A stretch of DNA of 18,772 nt from Lachnospiraceae bacterium UBA3282 (GTDB taxonomy: Bacteria > Bacillota > Clostridia > Lachnospirales > Lachnospiraceae): contig DETS01000066.1 of assembly GCA_002361735.1 (NCBI GenBank), forward strand, positions 778-19,549, written 5' to 3'. The notes under the pieces are model-generated. The model was not told the DNA's origin, ran no database searches, and saw nothing but the letters and a program-made list of their open reading frames with translations. The position numbers and the translations under genes are program-made. Positions 12,539-18,772 of this stretch are shown here, one piece after another; position 1 is the stretch's first letter, and every line of letters starts with the position of its first letter.

Positions 12539-14734
12539 ATGCGTACATTATTACTGCTGCGGGGAGCGCCGGGATGTGGTAAGACTACCTGGATAAAAGA
12601 GAACGGATTAGAGCACTATACCTTATCTTCGGACGATATCCGGATCATGTACCAGAGTCCGGTCATGGGAACAGACGGACAGACAAAGATCAGTCAGGCT
12701 AACGACGATGCGGTCTGGAAAACGCTGCTGCGTATCCTGCGTGGCCGGATGCAGCGCGGTGACTTCACGGTGATTGATGCCACAAACGCAAGGACATCAG
12801 AACTGAATCGGTATAAGGAATTGTGCGCGGAGTACAGATACCGGGTCTACTGTGTTGATTTTACGACTGTTCCGATAGAAGAGGTAAAGCGGAGGAATGC
12901 AGGACGGGAGGATTTCCGCAAGGTGCCGGAGCGGGTGATCGATACGATGTATTCCCGTTTTGCGACGCAGAAGGTGCCGTCCGGGATCAAGGTGATCCGT
13001 CCTGACGAACTGGATACGGTTTGGCTTGCGAAACGCGATTTTTCGCATTATAAGTCGATCCACCACATCGGAGATATCCATGGATGCAATACGGCACTGC
13101 AGGAATATCTGGCGGCAGAGGGCGGCATGAAGGAGGATGAGCTCTATATTTTTGTGGGTGACTACATAGACCGGGGATGCGAAAACGCAGAAGTGGTGAA
13201 CTTTCTGTTATCCATTATGGACAGGAAGAATGTGCTGCTGTTAGAAGGAAACCATGAGAAGAACCTGTGGCTCTGGGCGAGTGAACAGGAGACTGCGGAC
13301 AGGGAATTTGAACTGGTGACAAAACCGGTGATTGAGAAAGCGGGTATCGACCGGAAAGAGGTAAGGAATCTCTACCGCCGTTTTGCCCAGTGCGCATACT
13401 ACGACTATGACGGGAATACTTATCTGGTTACGCATGCGGGACTGTCTGCGATCCCGGATAATCTGTCTTATGTGGCTACGGAGCAGATGATCATGGGCGT
13501 GGGAAAGTATGAGGATGTGGAAGATGTGGCGGAGGCTTTCCGAAAGAACATGCCGGAGAATTGCTTTCAGATTTATGGTCACAGGAACTTAAAACAGGTT
13601 CCGCTTACGGCGGAGGGCAGGGTATTTAACCTGGAAGGGCAGATTGAGTATGGCGGGTTCCTGCGCTGCCTAAAAATCACACATGATGGTATCCGTCCGA
13701 CTGTGATCAGAAACCGGGTATTTCGGACGCCGGAGGAGAGAGAGGAACAGAACCGTTTTGCGGAGAGTTCTGTCGCTGACCTGCTGATATCCATGCGCCA
13801 TAATAAGTATATCATGGAAAGGAAATACGGGAATTTATCTTCCTTCAATTTTACGGATGAGGCTTTTTATGATAAGGCGTGGGACAGCCAGACGGTACGG
13901 GCGAGGGGGCTTTATCTGGATACGGTGAAGGGAAAGGTGGCAGCGAGGGCATACGATAAGTTTTTCAATATCGGGGAGCGGGAGGAGACCCGTATGGACA
14001 GGCTGCAGCGCAGACTGCATTTTCCGGTGACTGCATATGTGAAGGAAAACGGGTATTTGGGTATCGTCAGCTATGATGAAAAAGAGGATGATCTGCTTGT
14101 TGCCTGTAAGTTTACGCTGGACAGTCTGTTTGTGGAAAGACTAAAAGAGATGCTGGCAGCAAAAGTTTCTAAAACGCATCTGGAGGAGATGAAGGACTAT
14201 ATCAAAGAGAACGATGTTTCCTTTATCTTTGAGTGTGTGGATATGGAACATGATCCTCATGTCATTGAATATCAGGAGAGCCGGCTGGTACTTCTGGATA
14301 TTGTGAAAAACAGCATGGAAACTGCCAGATATGAATATGGGCAGATGTGCGCCGTGGCGGAGAGGTTCGGACTTTTACATAAGGAGAAAGCCTGTGAACT
14401 GCCTGACTGGCAGACCTTTTTTGACTGGTATCATGAGATACGGAGAGAGGACTATGAATATCGGGGACAGAAGATCGAGGGCTTTGTGATCGAGGACAGT
14501 GGCGGTTATATGGTAAAGGTCAAACTGCATTATTATCAGTTCTGGAAACAGATGCGTGCCGTTGCCAAGGAAGTCTCGAAGAAAGGATTCATAGCCAACA
14601 CGGCCATGCTGACAACACCTGTCGCGAACGAATTTTACGGGTGGCTTAGGGAGAAGTATGATACGGGAGAACTGAAAAAGCTGCCAAAGGATATCTGTAG
14701 TTTGCGGAAACGGTTCCTAGACAGTAAAGGGTAA
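12539..14734 (+). CDS. Three-domain RNA repair enzyme: kinase, phosphatase, Rnl1-like ligase
   Basis: A 731-residue protein with three catalytic modules. Residues 1-165: P-loop polynucleotide 5'-kinase (Walker A GAPGCGKTT 9-17, SSDDIR 31-35, DATN 80-83, arginine-rich lid RRNAGREDFRKVPE). Residues 172-385: calcineurin-like phosphatase (GDIHG 178-182, GDYIDRG 207-213, GNHE 237-240, THAG 298-301, GHR 347-349). Residues 410-731: RNA ligase of the T4 Rnl1 type (ARAYDKFFN 469-477, nucleotidyl lysine K502 in VKENG, E565 in FIFECVD, EGFVI 647-651, KVKLHY 660-665). All motifs appear intact. Kinase plus phosphatase heal broken RNA ends and the ligase seals them. The arrangement parallels bacterial Pnkp, but the ligase looks Rnl1-like and no Hen1 methylase is nearby. 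The ATG at 12539 has AAAGG 8 nt upstream; the ATG at 12533 is also possible. Confidence 0.9.
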   Translation: MRTLLLLRGAPGCGKTTWIKENGLEHYTLSSDDIRIMYQSPVMGTDGQTKISQANDDAVWKTLLRILRGRMQRGDFTVIDATNARTSELNRYKELCAEYRYRVYCVDFTTVPIEEVKRRNAGREDFRKVPERVIDTMYSRFATQKVPSGIKVIRPDELDTVWLAKRDFSHYKSIHHIGDIHGCNTALQEYLAAEGGMKEDELYIFVGDYIDRGCENAEVVNFLLSIMDRKNVLLLEGNHEKNLWLWASEQETADREFELVTKPVIEKAGIDRKEVRNLYRRFAQCAYYDYDGNTYLVTHAGLSAIPDNLSYVATEQMIMGVGKYEDVEDVAEAFRKNMPENCFQIYGHRNLKQVPLTAEGRVFNLEGQIEYGGFLRCLKITHDGIRPTVIRNRVFRTPEEREEQNRFAESSVADLLISMRHNKYIMERKYGNLSSFNFTDEAFYDKAWDSQTVRARGLYLDTVKGKVAARAYDKFFNIGEREETRMDRLQRRLHFPVTAYVKENGYLGIVSYDEKEDDLLVACKFTLDSLFVERLKEMLAAKVSKTHLEEMKDYIKENDVSFIFECVDMEHDPHVIEYQESRLVLLDIVKNSMETARYEYGQMCAVAERFGLLHKEKACELPDWQTFFDWYHEIRREDYEYRGQKIEGFVIEDSGGYMVKVKLHYYQFWKQMRAVAKEVSKKGFIANTAMLTTPVANEFYGWLREKYDTGELKKLPKDICSLRKRFLDSKG

Positions 14735-14743
14735 CTGTTTTAG

Positions 14744-14774
14744 AATCCCGGAGAAATTTTCCGGGATTTTTTTT
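14744..14774 (+). terminator. Intrinsic terminator after the RNA repair gene
   Basis: A 9-bp perfect stem, AATCCCGGA (14744-14752) with TCCGGGATT (14760-14768), loop of 7, followed by an uninterrupted run of T to 14774. It ends transcription 10 nt after the repair gene's stop and separates it from the acidic protein gene. Confidence 0.93.
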
Positions 14775-14789
14775 GTATAAAAAGCACAA

Positions 14790-14821
14790 TGACAGTTTCT
14801 GTCATGGATAAGTTTTATAAT
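14790..14821 (+). promoter_or_regulatory. Palindrome and -10 box upstream of the acidic protein gene
   Basis: A perfect palindrome, TGACAG TTT CTGTCA (14790-14804, one more A/T pair outside), lies where a -35 region would be for TATAAT at 14816-14821. No consensus -35 at 17 bp exists, suggesting activator-dependent or repressor-blocked transcription. The arms and 5-nt spacing equal those of the palindromes after the two WYL genes. Confidence 0.5.
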
Positions 14822-14882
14822 GACCCTATCAACAGCCGGAGAGGCGGATAAAAACAGTGTGATAGATAAGGAGGAGAAAAGG

Positions 14883-15983
14883 ATGTTGATGGAATTGGGT
14901 GTGGGCTTAGCTATGGCGGTAAGTGCGGTGACAGATACTGTTTTAGAGGGAATCATCGGCAGTCTGGAAACGGCGGGTGATGTATTGGAATTCGGTCCGG
15001 CGGATGCCTTAAAGATCAGGCTCTCGGATTTCCCGGAGGGAGAACGGGCCGAGCAGAAGTACCAGCGCATTATAAGGGAGCTTAACAAGCCGTACAGCGA
15101 TCGGAAGGAATCTTGTGATCACTTTTTTAAAACCGATCCACTTAGGGAGAATATCAATATCAAAGAGATTATCAGCAAAGCAAAAGCGCAGGACGATGGC
15201 CGCCAGGAGGAATTCTACGAGCAGTTGATGGAACTGGCGGAGGGACTGCATGAGTATCTCAGTGAGTTTCTGGAGGAAACGGCAGAGCGGTACGGGGAGG
15301 AAGAAATCTTATCCGATCGTGAGGAGCTTCCCGAACCGGATGCTTCGGATTATGGCAGCGGCAGCTATGACTATGAGCGGATGTCGCAGGCTAAGGTGGC
15401 CTGCAAGGAGGCGCTGATGCGTGCCATCAATGAAATGCGGAAAAGCTACGAGGAGGAAAAGGCGCAGGCAGCCAAGCAGTGCGAGGAGTTCCTTGCGCGG
15501 CTGGGAAAAGATATTCGCGAATTTGCCAACGGGTATCAGGCGTCCTTTGACGATTACGTCTCTTTGTACTGTGAAGGGGAAGCAAAAGCACATGCGATGG
15601 AACGCAGGGAGGAGCTGATCGGTGCGGGGGAAATGACACAGTGGTATCCGGACGAAAAGGTAAAGGAGCAGCTGGCGGCGATACTGGAGGAAGAATTTGA
15701 GGAGAAGGCAAAGGCACTGTGGAATGTGAAACCGTATTTTTCCGATTGCGATTACGACGAGGAAGATGAACTTTACTGCTACGAGATGGAGGATGCGCTT
15801 TCCACATTGTATGATGCAGTCAGTGAAAGCTTGGAGGCGGCATGCGAAAAGACGGAGGAACGGCTGCAGGAGCTGTATATGTCAGTGCTGGATAGGATGG
15901 CGAATGACTTAAGCGACGGGCTGGTCAGTCTTGTGAAGACCGCAGAAACGGAAAAGGAAACTGATGAATTGGAAGAAGTGTAA
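14883..15983 (+). CDS. Unrecognised acidic, mostly helical protein
   Basis: A 366-residue protein I do not recognise. It starts with an amphipathic, glycine/alanine-rich helix (ELGVGLAMAVSAVTDTVLEG) that could touch a membrane or act as an oligomerisation helix; it is too short on hydrophobic residues for a clear transmembrane segment. The rest is very rich in Glu/Asp/Lys/Arg heptad-like helices (for example around residues 100-130 and 180-225), a DYDEEDELYCYEMED acidic patch near 300, and ends ETEKETDELEEV. No enzyme motif is visible. AGGAGG at 14869-14874 is 8 nt before the ATG at 14883, which decides the start over 14820. It has its own promoter region after the terminator of the RNA repair gene, so co-function with that gene is not implied by an operon. 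Confidence 0.75.
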   Translation: MLMELGVGLAMAVSAVTDTVLEGIIGSLETAGDVLEFGPADALKIRLSDFPEGERAEQKYQRIIRELNKPYSDRKESCDHFFKTDPLRENINIKEIISKAKAQDDGRQEEFYEQLMELAEGLHEYLSEFLEETAERYGEEEILSDREELPEPDASDYGSGSYDYERMSQAKVACKEALMRAINEMRKSYEEEKAQAAKQCEEFLARLGKDIREFANGYQASFDDYVSLYCEGEAKAHAMERREELIGAGEMTQWYPDEKVKEQLAAILEEEFEEKAKALWNVKPYFSDCDYDEEDELYCYEMEDALSTLYDAVSESLEAACEKTEERLQELYMSVLDRMANDLSDGLVSLVKTAETEKETDELEEV

Positions 15984-16010
15984 TAGTAGTCTATATAACG
16001 TATTATCCTA

Positions 16011-16044
16011 AGAAAGAAGGGGCAGGCGGTAGGCCGGCCCCTTC
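16011..16044 (-). terminator. Intrinsic terminator of the ABC importer operon
   Basis: Read on the minus strand, GAAGGGGC (16044-16037) pairs with GCCCCTTC (16023-16016) across a 13-nt loop and is followed by TTTCTT. It lies 14 nt after the permease stop. The plus-strand side has no T-run, so it does not look bidirectional. Confidence 0.72.
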
Positions 16045-16058
16045 CGTCATGCTGAAAA

Positions 16059-16880
16059 TCAATACTTCTTCCTGTAATAATGCTCCGCTCCCTGGATCAG
16101 CCGATAAAACACCATAGCGATCGCACACAGGATGATAATGGACGTGATCACCATACTCAGCTGGAACACCTGCGACCCATATATAATGAGATACCCAAGC
16201 CCCCGTCTTGCAGCCAGAAACTCTCCGATGATGACGCCCACAAGAGAAAGCCCGATATTGACCTTCATATTGCTGAGGATCAGGGGGATAGAGCTTGGCA
16301 GGATCACTTTGGTGAGGGCATTTCGGCGGCTGCCGCCCAGAGTGTAAATCAGTTTGCACATCTCGGGATCTACCTGACAAAATCCCGTGTAGAGGCTGAT
16401 GATGGAGCCAAAGAGCGCCACGGAGATTCCTGCCACGATGATGGTGTTGGTGCCGGTCCCCAGCCACACGATGAGTAATGGTGCCAGAGCGGATTTCGGG
16501 AGGGCATTTAAGACGACCAGATAGGGCTCCAGGATTTCCGAGAGGCTCTTACGATACCAGAGCAGTGTGGCGGTCAGGAGACTTATGACAGTGACCAGAA
16601 GAAAGCTTAAGACGGTCTCTAAGAGCGTGATGCCGGTGTGCGTAAAAAAAGAATGGTCTGACAACATCTGCCGGAGATAGCGAAGGATTCCCGTGGGACT
16701 GCTGAAAAAGAAGCTGTCGATCCAGGAAAGGCGGGATGCGGTTTCCCAGAGACCGAGAAAGAAAAGCAATAGGAATGCTCTGCAAAAGGCAATCAGGTGG
16801 TGATGCCTGTGGTGGGCGCGCAGAAAGGCTTCCTGACGCGGGGAGACAGGCGGCGCTGTCTCATGGGTTTGTTTTGCCAT
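16059..16880 (-). CDS. ABC importer permease, SsuC/TauC/ThiX type
   Basis: A 273-residue membrane protein. After a basic, histidine-rich N-terminus there are about six hydrophobic segments (near 33-50, 85-108, 120-140, 145-165, 200-222 and 240-262). Residues 180-200 (TLGGSRRNALTKVILPSS) form the EAA coupling loop that contacts the ATPase, and GEFLAARRGLGYLI is typical of the sulfonate/nitrate/thiamine-precursor permease family. It overlaps the end of the ATPase gene by 20 bp and has GGGAGG 9 nt before its ATG, so the two are translationally linked. No substrate-binding protein is in the window, so the substrate stays open. A terminator follows 14 nt after the stop. Confidence 0.9.
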   Translation of the reverse strand: MAKQTHETAPPVSPRQEAFLRAHHRHHHLIAFCRAFLLLFFLGLWETASRLSWIDSFFFSSPTGILRYLRQMLSDHSFFTHTGITLLETVLSFLLVTVISLLTATLLWYRKSLSEILEPYLVVLNALPKSALAPLLIVWLGTGTNTIIVAGISVALFGSIISLYTGFCQVDPEMCKLIYTLGGSRRNALTKVILPSSIPLILSNMKVNIGLSLVGVIIGEFLAARRGLGYLIIYGSQVFQLSMVITSIIILCAIAMVFYRLIQGAEHYYRKKY

Positions 16881-17649
16881 CGTTTAGTACCTCCCATAAT
16901 TCATTAAAATAGTCTTGATAAGCGGCGGTGCTGCGGATTTTCAGCGGATCGTTCCTCGGGATATCATAGTGGATCGGCATTTCGCATCTGACGCAGGCGG
17001 GCCGTCCGGAGAGAACAACCACGCGGTCAGCCAGCGTGACGGCTTCGGAAAGGTCGTGAGTGATGAGAAGGGCGGTTTTTTCCGTCTTTCGAATGATGGA
17101 AGCGATGTCTGCCGAGACGGCGAGGCGGGTCTGAAAATCAAGGGCGCTGAAAGGCTCATCCAGAAGCAGCAGGTCGGGGTGGATCGCCATAGTGCGGATC
17201 AGGGCTGCCCGCTGCCGCATACCGCCTGAAAGTTCAGAGGGTTTTTTATCTTTGAAAGAATAGAGACCATAGTCTTTTAGAAGCTTTTCGATATAGTCAG
17301 TATTTTCTTTTGTGAGCGTATGATTCAGCTCCGGTCCCAGTATGACATTTTGGTATACGGTCCTCCACTCAAAGAGATGGTCTCTTTGCAGCATGTAGCC
17401 GATCTTTAAGGCGGTGTCCGCGCAGTAATCCTTGGAGGACAGCCCACGGTAGAGAATTTCGCCTGATTCCGGTGCGAGAAGACCGGCGATGATGGAGAGC
17501 AGAGTGGATTTGCCGCAGCCGCTGGGACCTACGACAGCCACGAAACTGCCGTCTGAAATCTGTAGGTCAATGTGAGAGAGTGCGGGGGTTTCCCCTTTCA
17601 AATTGTGATAGGAAAAGGAGATATCCCGCAGAGAAAGTATTGGCTGCAT
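16861..17649 (-). CDS. ABC importer ATP-binding protein, SsuB/TauB/ThiZ type
   Basis: A 262-residue ATPase. Walker A GPSGCGKST is at 41-49, Q-loop glutamine at 88 (MLQRDHLFEW), signature LSGGM at 140-144, Walker B LLLLDEP at 160-166, and H-loop H198 (LITHDLSEAV). The LFEWRTVYQNV segment after the Q-loop is characteristic of the nitrate/sulfonate/thiamine-precursor importers. The start at 17649 is chosen over an in-frame ATG at 17724 because GAGGAG (17659-17664) is 9 nt upstream and homologues start near this point. It powers the permease encoded immediately downstream with a 20-bp overlap. It is divergent from argH, with 151 nt between the starts. Confidence 0.92.
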   Translation of the reverse strand: MQPILSLRDISFSYHNLKGETPALSHIDLQISDGSFVAVVGPSGCGKSTLLSIIAGLLAPESGEILYRGLSSKDYCADTALKIGYMLQRDHLFEWRTVYQNVILGPELNHTLTKENTDYIEKLLKDYGLYSFKDKKPSELSGGMRQRAALIRTMAIHPDLLLLDEPFSALDFQTRLAVSADIASIIRKTEKTALLITHDLSEAVTLADRVVVLSGRPACVRCEMPIHYDIPRNDPLKIRSTAAYQDYFNELWEVLNDGKTNP

Positions 17650-17735
17650 AGAAAGAGGCTCCTCGGGTCGTTTACTACTGTTATACCATATTTTATGACC
17701 GGGAAGAAAAAATGTGTTCGACATGCGCTTTTTGA

Positions 17736-17764
17736 TTGAAATGAAGGCAGTTTTGTGATATCAT
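17736..17764 (+). promoter_or_regulatory. Candidate promoter of argH
   Basis: TTGAAA (17736-17741) and TATCAT (17759-17764) are 17 bp apart, giving a leader of about 30 nt before argH. No T-box, attenuator or clear ARG box is visible in this short leader. Confidence 0.55.
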
Positions 17765-17800
17765 CAAATTCAGATTTAATATATGATGGAGGTTTTCTAC

Positions 17801-18772
17801 ATGGCACAGTTATGGGGCGGGCGTTTCACAAAAGAGACGGACCAACTTGTATATCGCTTCAATGCTTCCATCTCCTTTGATCAAAAGTTTTTTCAGCAGG
17901 ATATCGAGGGCAGTATTGTACATACCGTGATGCTTGCCAAGCAGGGGATTTTGACGAAGGAGGAGAAGGACGAGATCTTAAAAGGGCTCACCGGGATCAG
18001 GCAGGATGTGGAGGACGGAAAGCTTTTGATCACGGAGGAGTATGAAGATATTCACAGTTTCGTGGAGGCAAACCTGATTAAGCGGATCGGCGATGTGGGG
18101 AAAAAGCTGCATACGGGCAGGAGCCGCAACGATCAGGTGGCGCTCGATATGCGCTTATACATAAGGCTGGAAGTGCTTCATACAGACAGTTTATTAAAGG
18201 AACTTTTGCAGACGCTTCTGGCAATCATGGAAGAACATGTGGAAACGTATATGCCCGGCTTTACCCACTTGCAGAAGGCACAGCCGGTAACGCTTGCGCA
18301 TCATATTGGCGCGTATTTTGAGATGTTTAAGCGGGATCGATCCAGACTAAAGGATATCTTTTACCGTATGAATTACTGCCCGCTGGGGGCAGGGGCGCTT
18401 GCGGGGACAACTTATCCGCTTGATAGAGCGTACACGGCGTCGCTGCTCGGTTTTGAGGGACCAACATTAAACAGTATGGACTCGGTAGCGGACAGGGATT
18501 ATGTGATTGAATTTTTATCGGCGCTTTCCACGATTATGATGCACTTAAGCCGTTTCTGCGAAGAAATCATCATCTGGAACTCCAACGAATACCGCTTTGT
18601 GGAGATCGACGATGCCTATTCTACGGGCAGCAGCATTATGCCCCAGAAGAAAAATCCGGACATCGCAGAGCTGATCCGTGGTAAGACGGGACGCGTCTAT
18701 GGAGCGCTGATATCTATTTTGACGACGATGAAGGGGCTGCCCCTTGCATATAACAAGGACATGCAGGAGGAC
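17801..18772 (+). CDS. argH: Argininosuccinate lyase, 5' portion
   Basis: The frame is open for 324 codons to the window edge, about 70% of the usual 460 residues. It starts MAQLWGGRF, and has HTGRSRNDQ, FTHLQKAQPVTLAHH (the catalytic-base region of the fumarase/aspartase superfamily) and the signature GSSIMPQKKNPD at residues 276-287, whose serine belongs to the mobile catalytic loop. The enzyme splits argininosuccinate into arginine and fumarate, the last step of arginine synthesis, as a cytoplasmic homotetramer. GGAGG at 17788-17792 lies 8 nt before the ATG. The N-terminal GGRF and signature support ArgH rather than AspA, FumC or PurB. All key residues visible are intact. Confidence 0.96.
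   Translation, partial: MAQLWGGRFTKETDQLVYRFNASISFDQKFFQQDIEGSIVHTVMLAKQGILTKEEKDEILKGLTGIRQDVEDGKLLITEEYEDIHSFVEANLIKRIGDVGKKLHTGRSRNDQVALDMRLYIRLEVLHTDSLLKELLQTLLAIMEEHVETYMPGFTHLQKAQPVTLAHHIGAYFEMFKRDRSRLKDIFYRMNYCPLGAGALAGTTYPLDRAYTASLLGFEGPTLNSMDSVADRDYVIEFLSALSTIMMHLSRFCEEIIIWNSNEYRFVEIDDAYSTGSSIMPQKKNPDIAELIRGKTGRVYGALISILTTMKGLPLAYNKDMQED

Noticed and set aside
17650..17800. Riboswitch (for example TPP) or ARG box between the ABC importer and argH
   Set aside because: The interval is 151 nt with two opposing promoters; no conserved riboswitch core or clear ArgR palindrome could be seen.

Overview
The window looks like a piece of a low-to-moderate-GC Firmicutes chromosome, most likely a Clostridia/Lachnospiraceae-type gut bacterium. 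This is inferred from the strong AGGAGG-type ribosome binding sites, sigma-A style -35/-10 boxes, many AAA/GAA codons, and the gene families present (TipAS-type MerR, DUF4143 ATPase, ClbS/DfsB, DUF4276, ArgH). No rRNA, tRNA, integrase, transposase or true CRISPR array was seen.

Left end (1-3683). A minus-strand unit encodes a MerR/TipAS regulator, a DUF2268 zinc peptidase and the first 23 codons of a third gene that leaves the window. Its promoter has the abnormal 19-bp spacer and overlapping dyad typical of MerR-activated promoters. Divergent from it is a half-size ABC exporter (permease plus ATPase). Together this reads as a drug- or peptide-responsive efflux locus.

Middle (3767-11212). 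This is an old, diverged tandem duplication of an operon: HD-domain hydrolase, WYL-domain regulator, ClbS/DfsB-like four-helix-bundle protein, and a radical SAM protein of the spore-photoproduct-lyase-like (COG1533) type. Copy 1 also carries a DUF4143 AAA ATPase and a 3-unit, 32-bp-period repeat array between the HD and WYL genes. The duplication junction lies inside the first radical SAM gene, which has lost its last 53 residues and runs out of frame into the second HD gene. Palindromes of the form TGACA-N5-TGTCA sit right after each WYL gene, and a third lies upstream of the orphan gene at 14883. The gene set (a WYL sensor, a possible genotoxin hydrolase, a radical SAM enzyme and an HD hydrolase) suggests a DNA-damage or genotoxin-response cassette. 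That role is inference.

Decayed zone (11256-12536). An intact antitoxin-like gene is followed by a PIN toxin cut after about 20 codons. The PIN stub is fused to the C-terminal third of a COG4637-like ATPase, and then comes a DUF4276 gene with an internal deletion and frame change. This resembles the remains of a defence/toxin-antitoxin island.

Right part (12539-18772). A 731-residue three-domain RNA-repair protein (5'-kinase, calcineurin-like phosphatase, Rnl1-like ligase) ends at a clear intrinsic terminator. It is followed by an unrecognised acidic helical protein with a perfect palindrome in its promoter region. A minus-strand ABC importer pair (SsuBC/TauBC/ThiXZ type, no substrate-binding protein visible) converges on that gene. 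It is divergent from argH (argininosuccinate lyase), which runs off the right edge.
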